Shown here piece by piece: positions 51,361 to 59,006 of a stretch of DNA of 64,000 bases. The translations under genes and the position numbers were made by a program. The notes under the pieces were generated by a model. The model had not been told where the DNA came from, ran no database searches, and saw nothing but the letters and a program-made list of their open reading frames with translations. The first letter of the stretch is position 1. Every line of letters begins with the position of its first letter. The stretch lies in the NCBI RefSeq assembly GCF_040676675.1, contig NZ_JBFAPK010000038.1:24769-88768 (forward strand), read 5' to 3'. The DNA is from JBFAPK01 sp040676675 (lineage in GTDB: Bacteria > Actinomycetota > Actinomycetes > Mycobacteriales > Micromonosporaceae).

Positions 51361-52646
51361 GGGAGCACCCCCTTGGATTCGAGCGCGTCGCGGGTCGCCT
51401 TGCGCAGCTGCGCGGCGGTGCGCTCGGGCCTGATCGCCGACGGCGGGGAGAGCGCCGCGGAGAGGACGGTCGAGATGTTCTGGTACGCGGGCGTGCGCGG
51501 CCGTACCGCCGGGTCCTTCAGCTCCTCCAGGATCGTGTCCCGCATCGGGTACGCCTTCGCCATCTCCGGCTCGGCGTAGACGCTCTCGATCGTCGGCGGC
51601 ACGCCGTCGTTGATCGCCGAGAACTTCTGGTGCTCGGCGTCGCGCAGGCACTGCGCCGCGTCGAAGGACTCCTCCGGGTGCCGCGAGTAGGCGCTGACCG
51701 CGAGGTTGTAGCCGCCGATGGTGACCCGGCTCGGGGTGCCGGCGTCGACGCCGGGGTAGCGCGCCCAGCGCACCTTCTTGGCCAGGTCCGGTGCGGCCTC
51801 CTGCATGGCCGGGTAGACGAAGGGCCAGTTGAGCTGGAACGCCGCGTCGCCGGACTGGAAGGCCAGCCGCGCGTCGTCCTCGACGCTGTTGGTGAAGCCG
51901 GGCGCGGTGACGCCGCTGGAGGCGAAGCGTTGCAGCACCCCGAGCGCCTTGACCGCGCCCGGGTCGAAGACGGCCTGCTTGCCGTCCTCGCTCACGATCG
52001 CGCCGCCGGCACTGGCGGTCAGCGTGTTGTAGAGCACCACCAGGCCCTCGTACTGCGCGCCCATCGTGATCACCTGGTACGGCTTGCCCTCCGCCTTGAG
52101 CTGCTGCGACATCTGGATCATCTCGTCCCAGGTGCGCGGCGGCCGGGGTACGAGGTCGCTGCGGTACCAGAGCAGCTGCACGTTGGTGTTCTTCGGCGCG
52201 GCGTAGAGCTTGCCCTGGTACTGCGCGGTGGCCAGCGGCCCGGCCAGGGTGCCGCGCTCCACCTCCGCCTTTCGCGCGCCGGTCCACTCCCGGATCCAGT
52301 TGGCGCTGGCGAACTCCTGGGTCCAGGTCACGTCCAGGCCCAGCAGGTCCATCGCGCTGTCCCGGGCGGCGAGCCGCCGGGCCATCTGTACCCGCTGGTC
52401 GTCGGCCTGCCGCGGCAGCACCTGGTACGCGATCCGGTACCGCCCGCCGGCCCGGGCGTTGCAGTCGTCCACCACCTTCTGCAGGTTCTGCTCCGGCCCG
52501 TAGTAAAGGTTGATCGTCGGTGCCCCGCCCGGGTCGCCGGAACCGCACGCGGCCAGCGGCGCGGCGAGCGCCAGTGCCAGCCCGGCGGCGGCCACCGCGC
52601 GGGTGCGCGGCCGCCACCGATGTCGGCCCGCCTCGGCCTCCCTCAT
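51357..52646 (-). CDS. lpqY: trehalose-type solute-binding lipoprotein (LpqY-like)
   Basis: 429 aa from ATG 52646 (GGAGGGG 9 bases upstream). Lipoprotein signal with lipobox LAAC (AAPLAACGSG). The mature sequence follows mycobacterial LpqY closely as I remember it: LDVTWTQEFASANWIREW, GPLATAQYQGKLYAAP, NTNVQLLWYRSDLVPRPPRT, VTIGGYNLAVSAYSRHPEE, QCLRDAEHQKFS. LpqY delivers trehalose to SugABC. Gene order lpqY-sugA-sugB-sugC is the same as in mycobacteria, with overlapping starts and stops, so it is one operon. Confidence 0.9.
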   Translation of the reverse strand: MREAEAGRHRWRPRTRAVAAAGLALALAAPLAACGSGDPGGAPTINLYYGPEQNLQKVVDDCNARAGGRYRIAYQVLPRQADDQRVQMARRLAARDSAMDLLGLDVTWTQEFASANWIREWTGARKAEVERGTLAGPLATAQYQGKLYAAPKNTNVQLLWYRSDLVPRPPRTWDEMIQMSQQLKAEGKPYQVITMGAQYEGLVVLYNTLTASAGGAIVSEDGKQAVFDPGAVKALGVLQRFASSGVTAPGFTNSVEDDARLAFQSGDAAFQLNWPFVYPAMQEAAPDLAKKVRWARYPGVDAGTPSRVTIGGYNLAVSAYSRHPEESFDAAQCLRDAEHQKFSAINDGVPPTIESVYAEPEMAKAYPMRDTILEELKDPAVRPRTPAYQNISTVLSAALSPPSAIRPERTAAQLRKATRDALESKGVLP

Positions 52647-53028
52647 CACTTCACTCCCCTCCTGCCGACGGCACGCCGGGGAGTACACGCGTGCCCCGGC
52701 GCACGCCGATCCGGCCCGGCCCCCAGGACGGCCGGGCCGTCCGCCGGGTACCGGGCGGAATCGCTCGCTTCCACTGCCCAGCCGACACCCGCGCGAAACC
52801 TGCCCGCAATCGCCGGTGACGATCCGGCGGACAGCGGCGGTGGGAATGCGAATGTCGGCGCGGAATCGCGTTCCGGACGGGGCGGCGTCGGCGCCGGGAA
52901 AGTGAATCCAGAACGGTGTATGACCGGGCCGAAGGTTGGGTTAACGTGTTCGGTAATTTGCGCCGCGTCGCCATCGGTGCCGACGCGCTCGACCGACGCC
53001 GACCGGCCCGCACCCAGGAGGCGCCGCC
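52647..53028. promoter_or_regulatory. 382-base divergent regulatory region between lpqY and the 143-aa gene
   Basis: No gene supported. GCGGAATCGC occurs twice (52755-52764 and 52860-52869), each starting an interrupted palindrome: GGAA-N8-TTCC, and GGAATCGCGTTCC (52863-52875 region). Such sites could be operators for a LacI/GntR-type sugar regulator, but no regulator gene is adjacent. A lower-GC patch around 52930-52960 (GGTTAACGTGTTCGGTAAT) may hold the rightward promoter. Confidence 0.35.
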
Positions 53029-53460
53029 ATGCCGGAAGCGCGCACCCTCGCCCTGTCGTTCGAGGTCGACGGTCCCCCGCCGGCCAAGACCGAGGCACTG
53101 TCGATCTTCGCCGCCGGTCACCGGCAGGCCGGCCGCATCCGGGCCCTGCTCGAGGCCGCCTGCCGCGCCGCGCAGCACAGCGGATGGACGCCGCTGACCG
53201 GGCCGGTCGCGCTGGACCTCGTCCTGCGCTGCCCACCCGGCCTCCGTACCGTCGACGCAAGCGCCCTGCTCGGCGGCGTCTGCGCGGTGCTCGCGGACAA
53301 GAAGGGAGTCGCCAACATCGGCCTGGCGCACCTTGGCGTCCTCGTCGACGTCGCCCTCTACCTCGACGACCGCCAACTGCGACGGGTCGGTTTCCAGGAG
53401 GAGCCGGCCGAGCGGACCTCGTATCTCGTGCGCGTCGCCGAGCTCCCCCCGCCGGTTTGA
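53029..53460 (+). CDS. small protein, possibly RusA-like fold
   Basis: 143 aa from ATG 53029 with AGGAGG 8 bases upstream. Order of elements recalls RusA-type Holliday-junction nucleases: LSFEVDGPPPAKTEALS at the start, VALDLVLRCPP, Asp in VDASALLGGVCAVLADKK, then LVDVALYLDDRQLRRVGFQEEP (the DD pair) and a final strand YLVRVAELPP. Not all RusA acidic residues are certain, so nuclease activity is speculative. It is 47 bases upstream of the 91-aa gene in the same direction. Confidence 0.65.
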   Translation: MPEARTLALSFEVDGPPPAKTEALSIFAAGHRQAGRIRALLEAACRAAQHSGWTPLTGPVALDLVLRCPPGLRTVDASALLGGVCAVLADKKGVANIGLAHLGVLVDVALYLDDRQLRRVGFQEEPAERTSYLVRVAELPPPV

Positions 53461-53507
53461 TCCACGCCCGGGAATGGGTACCGCGAGGGTCGAGGAAGGG
53501 AGCGGTG

Positions 53508-53783
53508 ATGCCGGAACCACATGTCACGCTCGACCCGGCCGGCCTGGGCCCCGCCGAGCGCAGGCTCCAGGGCCCGCTGGAGGAACAGCTCACCTCGGCG
53601 CTGCGGGCGGCCACCGACCGGGTTCGCGAGGAGTACGCCGGCGAGCCCGTGGAGGAGGTCTGCCAGCGCCTGCTGGACGAGACCCGCTCGGGGCTGCACC
53701 CCGACATCGCCACGGGCTTCCAGCCGGACATGGACGAGTTCTGCCGGATCGCGGTCGCGATCGTCCGCCACGAGGTGGCGTGA
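53508..53783 (+). CDS. 91-aa acidic helical protein, unknown
   Basis: ATG 53508 follows GGAAGGGAG by 5 bases. Acidic, helix-rich (ERRLQGPLEEQLTSALRAATDRVREEYAG, VEEVCQRLLDETRSGLHPD), no signal peptide or membrane span. Family not recognised. Probably co-transcribed with the 143-aa gene; converges on the MFS gene with 42 bases between stops. Confidence 0.7.
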   Translation: MPEPHVTLDPAGLGPAERRLQGPLEEQLTSALRAATDRVREEYAGEPVEEVCQRLLDETRSGLHPDIATGFQPDMDEFCRIAVAIVRHEVA

Positions 53784-53825
53784 GGCGGCCGGAAACCGGG
53801 GCGTGGCCGCCGGCCGCGAACCCCC

Positions 53826-55016
53826 TCACCGCCCGGCGGCCACGCCCGGCCCGCCGGGCGGCTCGGGCTCGCGCAGCGTACGCAGGCAGAGCCAGCCCAG
53901 GGCGGGCAGCGCGACCAGCGGGGCGAGCGCGACCCGCAGGGAGGTCGCGTCGGCGAGCGCCCCGATCAGCGGGCTGGCGATCCCGCCGACGCTGACGGTC
54001 AGCCCCAGGGTCACCCCGCTGGCGGTCCCCACCCGCCCGGGCAGGTAGTCCTGCGCGAGCGTGACGTGCAGCGAGAAGGGGACGTACAGCCCGGCCGAGG
54101 TGAGCGCGACGAAGAGATACACCGGCGGACCGGGGACGACAACGACTCCGGCGACCGCGACGACGGTGAGGGCGTAGGACCACCGGACGACGTCGACCCG
54201 GCGGTGACGTCGCGCGAGCCGCCCGCCGGCCAGCGTGCCGACCGCGCCGCCGAGGTAGAGCACGAAGAGGGCGACGGTGCCGGCGAGTTCGCCGCCGCCG
54301 GTGCGCTGCCGCACGTGCAGCGAGACGAACGCGCTCAGCCCGACGAAGACCACCGAACGGCAGAGGATCGCGCCCGAGAGCCGGCGGAAGGAGGGCCAGT
54401 CGTCCCGGCCGGGCGCCGCGCCAGGCCGTACCGCCGACACCGGGCCGGAGTTGCCGAGGCCGCGCAACGCGCCCAGGCAGAGGAGCGCGCCGGCGAGGGC
54501 GGGGACGACCAGCAGCGGCGCGGCGCGCAGCCCGCCGGTGGCGACGACGGCGGAGACCAGCGGCGGGGCGGCGACGAAGCCGAGGTTGCCACCGAGGGAG
54601 AACCAGCCCATCGCGGTGTGGCTGCCGCGGCTGGCGAGCCGGGCCACCCGGGCGGCCTCCGGGTGGTACGCGGCGACGCCGGCCCCGGAGAGGGCGACCG
54701 CCAGCAGCGTACCGGCGTAGCCGCCGCCAACCCCGCTCAGCGCGACGCCCGCGCCGGCCAGCACGGTGGCGACCGGCAGCAGCCACGGCATCACCCACCG
54801 GTCGGTGAGCGCCCCGAACAGCGGCTGCACCACCGACGACAGCAGGGAGGCGGCCAGCACGAGGCCGGAGGCGGCGGCGTAGCCGTAGGCCCGCTCGGCG
54901 ACGAAGAACGGCACCAGGGCGGCCACCGCGCCCTGGTAGACGTCCACGCAGGCGTGTCCGAGGGACATCAGCGCGACCGGCCTGCTCGGCCGCTGGGCGA
55001 TCGGGATCGTCGGCAC
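53826..55016 (-). CDS. MFS transporter, fosmidomycin-resistance (Fsr)-like
   Basis: 396 aa, GTG 55016 chosen because it lies close to the divergent promoter region; no ribosome-binding site is seen, so it may be leaderless. Twelve hydrophobic segments. The start LMSLGHACVDVYQGAVAALVPF and LLSSVVQPLFGALTDRW are typical of the Fsr branch, and GRVGTASGVTLGLTVSVGGIASP is the second-half motif. Predicted proton-coupled drug or metabolite exporter. It is divergent by 54 bases from an AraC-type regulator, the probable controller. Confidence 0.9.
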   Translation of the reverse strand: MPTIPIAQRPSRPVALMSLGHACVDVYQGAVAALVPFFVAERAYGYAAASGLVLAASLLSSVVQPLFGALTDRWVMPWLLPVATVLAGAGVALSGVGGGYAGTLLAVALSGAGVAAYHPEAARVARLASRGSHTAMGWFSLGGNLGFVAAPPLVSAVVATGGLRAAPLLVVPALAGALLCLGALRGLGNSGPVSAVRPGAAPGRDDWPSFRRLSGAILCRSVVFVGLSAFVSLHVRQRTGGGELAGTVALFVLYLGGAVGTLAGGRLARRHRRVDVVRWSYALTVVAVAGVVVVPGPPVYLFVALTSAGLYVPFSLHVTLAQDYLPGRVGTASGVTLGLTVSVGGIASPLIGALADATSLRVALAPLVALPALGWLCLRTLREPEPPGGPGVAAGR

Positions 55017-55070
55017 CTTGCGATCTTGGCGTCGCCGGCGTGGGTCGCGCTTCCGATAAGTTGCCAACCT

Positions 55071-55817
55071 GTGCCGAACGTCCGCCATCTGCCGCAGGCC
55101 CCGACCCGCGCCCAGACCCTGGCCGCCGGGGAACGGATCAGCGCCCACCGCCACGACGAACACCAGATCGTGTACGCCGGCTCCGGTGTCCTGGCCGTCA
55201 CCACCGACGCCGGCACCTGGCTCGCCCCCGGCACCCGCGCCATCTGGGTACCCGCCGGGACGGTGCACGCCCACCGCGCCCACGGCCACCTCGACCTGCA
55301 CCTGGTCGGGCTGCCCGCCGGCGACAGCCCGCTCGGCCTGGACGCGCCCACCGTCCTCACCGTCACCCCGCTGCTCCGCGAGCTGATCCTCGCCTACACC
55401 CGCGCCCCCGACGACACCGGCGCCGAACGGCGGCGCCTGCGCGCGGTCCTGCACGACCAGTTGCGCGCCTCGCCCCAACAGCCCGTGCGGCTGCCCACCC
55501 CGACCGACCCGCGGCTGGCCGCCGTCTGCGCCATCGTCCACGACAACCCGGCGGAGACCCGCACCCTCGCGGCCCTCGCCGCCGCCACCGGGACCAGCGA
55601 CCGTACCCTCAGCCGGCTGCTCCACGCCGAGTTCGGCATGACCTTCCCGCAGTGGCGCACCCAGTCGCGCCTGTACCACGCGCTGCGGATGCTCGCCGAG
55701 AACACCCCGGTCACCACCGTCGCCCACCGCTGCGGCTGGTCCTCCACCAGCGCCTTCATCGACGTGTTCCGCCGCTCGTTCGGCTACACCCCCGGCCGGT
55801 ACCACCGCCGCCCGTAG
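55071..55817 (+). CDS. AraC-family regulator with cupin sensor
   Basis: 248 aa from GTG 55071, without a clear ribosome-binding site. N-terminal cupin (ISAHRHDEHQIVYAGSGVLAV, WVPAGTVHAHRAHG) and C-terminal double helix-turn-helix: TRTLAALAAATGTSDRTLSRLLHAEFG, then PVTTVAHRCGWSSTSAFIDVFRRSFGYTPGRY, the conserved AraC ending. Divergent MFS-AraC pairs with overlapping promoters are usually regulator and target. The stop codon lies in a short direct repeat. Confidence 0.92.
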   Translation: MPNVRHLPQAPTRAQTLAAGERISAHRHDEHQIVYAGSGVLAVTTDAGTWLAPGTRAIWVPAGTVHAHRAHGHLDLHLVGLPAGDSPLGLDAPTVLTVTPLLRELILAYTRAPDDTGAERRRLRAVLHDQLRASPQQPVRLPTPTDPRLAAVCAIVHDNPAETRTLAALAAATGTSDRTLSRLLHAEFGMTFPQWRTQSRLYHALRMLAENTPVTTVAHRCGWSSTSAFIDVFRRSFGYTPGRYHRRP

Positions 55818-55887
55818 GGCCGGCGCTGCGGGCGGGCTCAACGCGACCGGCCGCCGCCCGTAGGGCCCGGGTCAACGCGACCGGCCG
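55807..55887. repeat. interleaved direct repeats over two gene ends
   Basis: GCCGCCCGTAGGGC occurs at 55807-55820 (containing the AraC-gene TAG) and 55853-55866. TCAACGCGACCGGCCG occurs at 55838-55853 and 55872-55887 (containing the kinase stop). Each gene end has thus been copied into the intergenic gap. Confidence 0.85.
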
Positions 55888-57206
55888 GCGCCCGACGTCC
55901 GCGGCGGCTCGCCGGCCGGGTGCTCACCGTCGACGCGTCCGCCCGGACCTCGGACCGGGATGGTCAGCTCGACGTAGGTGCCGGCACCCGGGGCGCTGTC
56001 CACGGCGACCCGGCCGCCGAGCGCCTCGATCGGTTCGCGTACCGAGCGGGCCAGCCCGACCCCCGGGCGCGGCAGCGCCGGGTCGAAGCCGCGCCCGCGG
56101 TCGAGCACACTGATCAACAGTTCGCCCTCGGCCAACTCCGCCCGGACCACCACCTCCGGCACGCCGGCGTGCTTGGCGACGTTGGTCAGCGCCTCGCCGA
56201 CGGCGCCCACCACCGTGTCGACGAGTTCGGCGGCGAGCGGCGGCGCGCCGCGCGACGCGGAGCGCAGTTGGGCGGCGTGCACCCGCACCCGGAGTCCGGC
56301 CAGCGCCTGCCGGGCCGCCAGCTGTTCGAGACCGCCGGCGAGGTCGCCGTCGCCGCCGGGCGGGCGGCCGGCGGTGACCAGCGAACGCAGCCAGCCGGCG
56401 TCCGCGGCGACCAGGGCCCGCATCCCGTCGTCGGCCACCCAGCGGTCGCGGGCCAGCGTCTCCATGGTCTGCAACACCCGGTCGTGCAGCAGCCGGGCGT
56501 GCCGGCTGCGCTCCCGCTCCGAGGCGAGTTCGGCCTCCCGGCGCGCGGTGGCGGCCGTGGCCCGGTCCAGGTCGGCGCCGCTGCGGCGCAGGGTACCCGC
56601 CACCGCCCAGGCGACCCCCGCGTTGGCGAGGTACGGCACCGCGTTCGGCACGACGTTCCAGGTCGGGTCGCCGACGATGGTGACCGCGGCGACCGCGTAC
56701 GCGACGGCGATCAGCCCGACCAGCGCGGCGACCACGGGCAGCGTACGGGCCGCCAGCGCGATCCCGAGCACGGCGAGCAGCGCGAACGGGTACATGAAGA
56801 AGACCCAGGTGTGCCCCTGGACGGTGCGGCTGGCCAGCACCGCCGAACCGAACATGCCCGCCGCGAGCAGCACGCTGTCGAGGACGGTGGGCGCCAGGCC
56901 GGGTACCCCGCGCCGGCGCACCGCCACCGCGACGAGCAGCAGGCTCTCCACCACCAGCGCGCCGACCAGGGCGACGCCGCCGGCGAGCGGGTGGTAGTGC
57001 GGGTAGGTCGCCGACAGCGCGACGAGCACCTGCAGCAGCCCTGCCAGCCGGAACAGCACGTACGCCCGGAGCAGCACCAGCTCGGCGCGCTGGGCGCCGG
57101 TGCCGGCCGCCGCGGCGCTCCCGGTCACCGGTGCGGCGCTCCCGGTCGCCCGCGCCGCGCTCACGGTCGCCGGCGCGGCGCTCACGGGCGCCGGCGCGGC
57201 GCTCAC
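55872..57206 (-). CDS. NarL-system sensor histidine kinase
   Basis: 444 aa from GTG 57206, overlapping the response-regulator stop by 4 bases (GTGA). The first ~34 residues are Ala/Ser-rich 7-residue repeats (VSAAPAP, VSAAPAT). About six transmembrane helices (~40-215), HisKA_3-type box RSRHARLLHDRVLQTMETLARD, HATPase with GEALTNVAKHAG (N box), LDRGRGFDP and GVGLARSVREPIEALGG. Because each repeat carries GTGAGC, GTG 57185 and 57164 are equally credible starts. Signal unknown. Confidence 0.9.
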   Translation of the reverse strand: MSAAPAPVSAAPATVSAARATGSAAPVTGSAAAAGTGAQRAELVLLRAYVLFRLAGLLQVLVALSATYPHYHPLAGGVALVGALVVESLLLVAVAVRRRGVPGLAPTVLDSVLLAAGMFGSAVLASRTVQGHTWVFFMYPFALLAVLGIALAARTLPVVAALVGLIAVAYAVAAVTIVGDPTWNVVPNAVPYLANAGVAWAVAGTLRRSGADLDRATAATARREAELASERERSRHARLLHDRVLQTMETLARDRWVADDGMRALVAADAGWLRSLVTAGRPPGGDGDLAGGLEQLAARQALAGLRVRVHAAQLRSASRGAPPLAAELVDTVVGAVGEALTNVAKHAGVPEVVVRAELAEGELLISVLDRGRGFDPALPRPGVGLARSVREPIEALGGRVAVDSAPGAGTYVELTIPVRGPGGRVDGEHPAGEPPRTSGAGRSR

Positions 57207-57216
57207 GGGCGAGCGG
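57112..57216. repeat. 21-bp tandem repeat across the regulator/kinase junction
   Basis: Five 21-bp units beginning at 57112, 57133, 57154, 57175 and 57196. Units three to five each contain the minus-strand GTGAGC start/stop overlap, so the kinase start codon and the regulator stop are present in triplicate, in frame. Confidence 0.85.
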
Positions 57217-57865
57217 TGTCGAGGCGGGACAGCGCCGCCCGGGTCAGCTCGGCCTTGTTCCCGACCTGGAGCTTCGCGCGGATCCGCTCGACGTAGGTGT
57301 CCACGGTCGCCTTCCGTACGCCGAGCCGGGTGGCGATCTGGCCGTGGGTGAACCCGCGGGCGATCAGGCTGAGCGTCTGCTCCTCGCGAGGCGACAGCGG
57401 CGGGGCCGGGCCGGCCTCGGTGGCACCGGCGCGACCGCCTCCCTCGGCGAGCGCGGCCTGGACGATGTCGGCCAACTCGGCCGAGAGCGAGAAGCCGCCG
57501 GCCGCGAGCGTCTCGACGGCCGAGACCAGCAGCTCGGGGCTGGACTGCTTGGTCAGGTAGCCGCTGGCCCCGGCGCCGATCGCGCCCAGCACGTCCTCGG
57601 CGCGTCCGCTCGCGGAGACCACCAGGACCCGGGCGAGGGTGGCCAGGTCCCTGATCGCGGCGGTCGAGGCGGTCGCCCCGTCGAGATAGAGGTCCATCAC
57701 GATGACGTCGGGGCGCTCGGCGTCGCCCGCGGCGGCGAGCTGCTCGGCGAGTTCGGCGAGCGAGCCGGCGGAGTACCGGACGTGCAGCTCGGACAGGTCG
57801 GCCAGCACGTGGGCGATGCCCCGGCGGGCGATCGGGTGGTCGTCGACGACCGCAACCTTGATCAT
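57203..57865 (-). CDS. NarL/LuxR-family response regulator
   Basis: 220 aa from ATG 57865 (GGGGAAG 5 bases upstream; an ATG at 57904 has no ribosome-binding site). Receiver domain with acidic pair in VAVVDDHPIARRG, phosphoacceptor in DVIVMDLYLDG, Thr/Ser in VLVVSASGR and Lys in GYLTKQSS; C-terminal LuxR helix-turn-helix LSPREEQTLSLIARGFTHGQIATRLGVRKATVDTYVERIRAKL. Operon with the kinase downstream. CCGGACAG and CTGTCCGG (~57928 and ~57982) flank the promoter region and could be its operator. Confidence 0.92.
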   Translation of the reverse strand: MIKVAVVDDHPIARRGIAHVLADLSELHVRYSAGSLAELAEQLAAAGDAERPDVIVMDLYLDGATASTAAIRDLATLARVLVVSASGRAEDVLGAIGAGASGYLTKQSSPELLVSAVETLAAGGFSLSAELADIVQAALAEGGGRAGATEAGPAPPLSPREEQTLSLIARGFTHGQIATRLGVRKATVDTYVERIRAKLQVGNKAELTRAALSRLDTARP

Positions 57866-58092
57866 TTCGGCTTCCCCGGCGATCGACGCGTTGTCTCGGG
57901 TCATGATGCGCCATTTCGGTTCCGCCGGACAGATCTCACCCGGACAATGCTGCGCCGGCCCGGTGGCGTTCGCCTGTCCGGTAAACACACCACACGTCGC
58001 CGTGGTGCGAAAAGACCCTTCTGGGTTCTCGGGGACGGTGAACAAAATCGACCGCATCCGATTTTCTCGCGCCTCGCGAAGGGACCCCCACC

Positions 58093-58848
58093 ATGCCCAT
58101 CGGTACCGCCAGATCCGCTCCCCGGCGCGGGCCGGCTCTGCTCTTCGGCGCGCTGCTCGCGCTGACCCTCACGCTGCTCGGTGCCGCTCCGGCGCAGGCG
58201 GCCGGAACCGGAAAGATCAACTCCTGGGGTGACCCGGTGAACGTGCGCAGCGGGCCCGGCACCGGGTACTCGGTCGTCGGCTCGCTGGCACACGGCACCA
58301 CGGTCACGATCCAGTGCACCGCCCGGGGCACCAACGTCGAGGGCCCGTACGGCTGGACGGACCTCTGGGACAACATCGGCAACAACCGCTGGGTCGCCGA
58401 CGCGCTGGTCGACACCGGCACGATGAACCCGGTCGCCGGCGCCTGCGGCGGCAGCGGCGGCCTCGACCCTGGCCGGTACCCGTGGCCCGCCACGGACGGC
58501 TGGGTCGCCGACGGCGCCGGCTACTACGCCGGCGAGTGCACCTCCTTCGCCGCCTGGGCCGTGCGCAACGACAACATCGCCAGCCGTTCGCCCGACTGGC
58601 GCGGCAACGCCGACATGTGGGACGACGACCGCGGCACGGTGAGCGTGGTCAGCACCCCGCGCGTCGGCGACGTCGCCCAGTGGGACCCGTACCGCAACGA
58701 GGCCGGCAGCGCCGGGCACGTCGCGTACGTCAGCGCCGTCAACGGCGACGGGACGGTGCAGATCCAGGAGTACAACTGGGGCACCTTCCACCGGTACAAC
58801 ACCCGCCGGATCGCGGTCGGCAACCCCAGCCGGTACCTGCGCTTCTGA
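58093..58848 (+). CDS. secreted SH3b-CHAP cell-wall amidase
   Basis: 251 aa from ATG 58093 (AAGGGA about 9 bases upstream). Sec signal peptide (~1-36, cleaved after AQA). SH3b domain (~38-105, DPVNVRSGPGTGYSVVGSLAHG) for wall binding, then a CHAP domain with Cys in YAGECTSFAAWAVRN, His in AGHVAYVSAVNGDG and the third residue in QIQEYNWG. Predicted peptidoglycan amidase/endopeptidase outside the membrane. It is divergent from the response regulator; the 227-base gap includes CACCAC/GTGGTG hairpin arms. Confidence 0.92.
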   Translation: MPIGTARSAPRRGPALLFGALLALTLTLLGAAPAQAAGTGKINSWGDPVNVRSGPGTGYSVVGSLAHGTTVTIQCTARGTNVEGPYGWTDLWDNIGNNRWVADALVDTGTMNPVAGACGGSGGLDPGRYPWPATDGWVADGAGYYAGECTSFAAWAVRNDNIASRSPDWRGNADMWDDDRGTVSVVSTPRVGDVAQWDPYRNEAGSAGHVAYVSAVNGDGTVQIQEYNWGTFHRYNTRRIAVGNPSRYLRF

Positions 58849-58941
58849 CCGGCGGCGCGCAGCCCCGCTCGACGCCCCGCCCGGGACCGCCACCCCGGAC
58901 GGGGCCGAGGCAGCACCGCCACCCCGGGCCGGACCGGGGCG

Positions 58942-59006
58942 CGGCCGTCATTCCGGGCCGGGGCGCGGCCGGGCCGTCGTTCCGAGCCGGGCTACGGCCG
59001 TCATTC
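58942..59006. repeat. short direct repeats over the GH63-like gene end
   Basis: CGGCCGTCATTC occurs at 58942-58953 and 58995-59006; the second contains the minus-strand stop (59001-59003). Intervening sequence carries further decayed copies of CCGGGGCGCGGCC. The convergent gap 58849-59000 is otherwise featureless. Confidence 0.7.

Noticed and set aside
57905..58092. c-di-AMP (ydaO-type) riboswitch before the CHAP gene
   Set aside because: Wall-hydrolase genes of actinobacteria often have one, but I could not find the conserved ydaO sequence blocks here; only short inverted repeats are visible.
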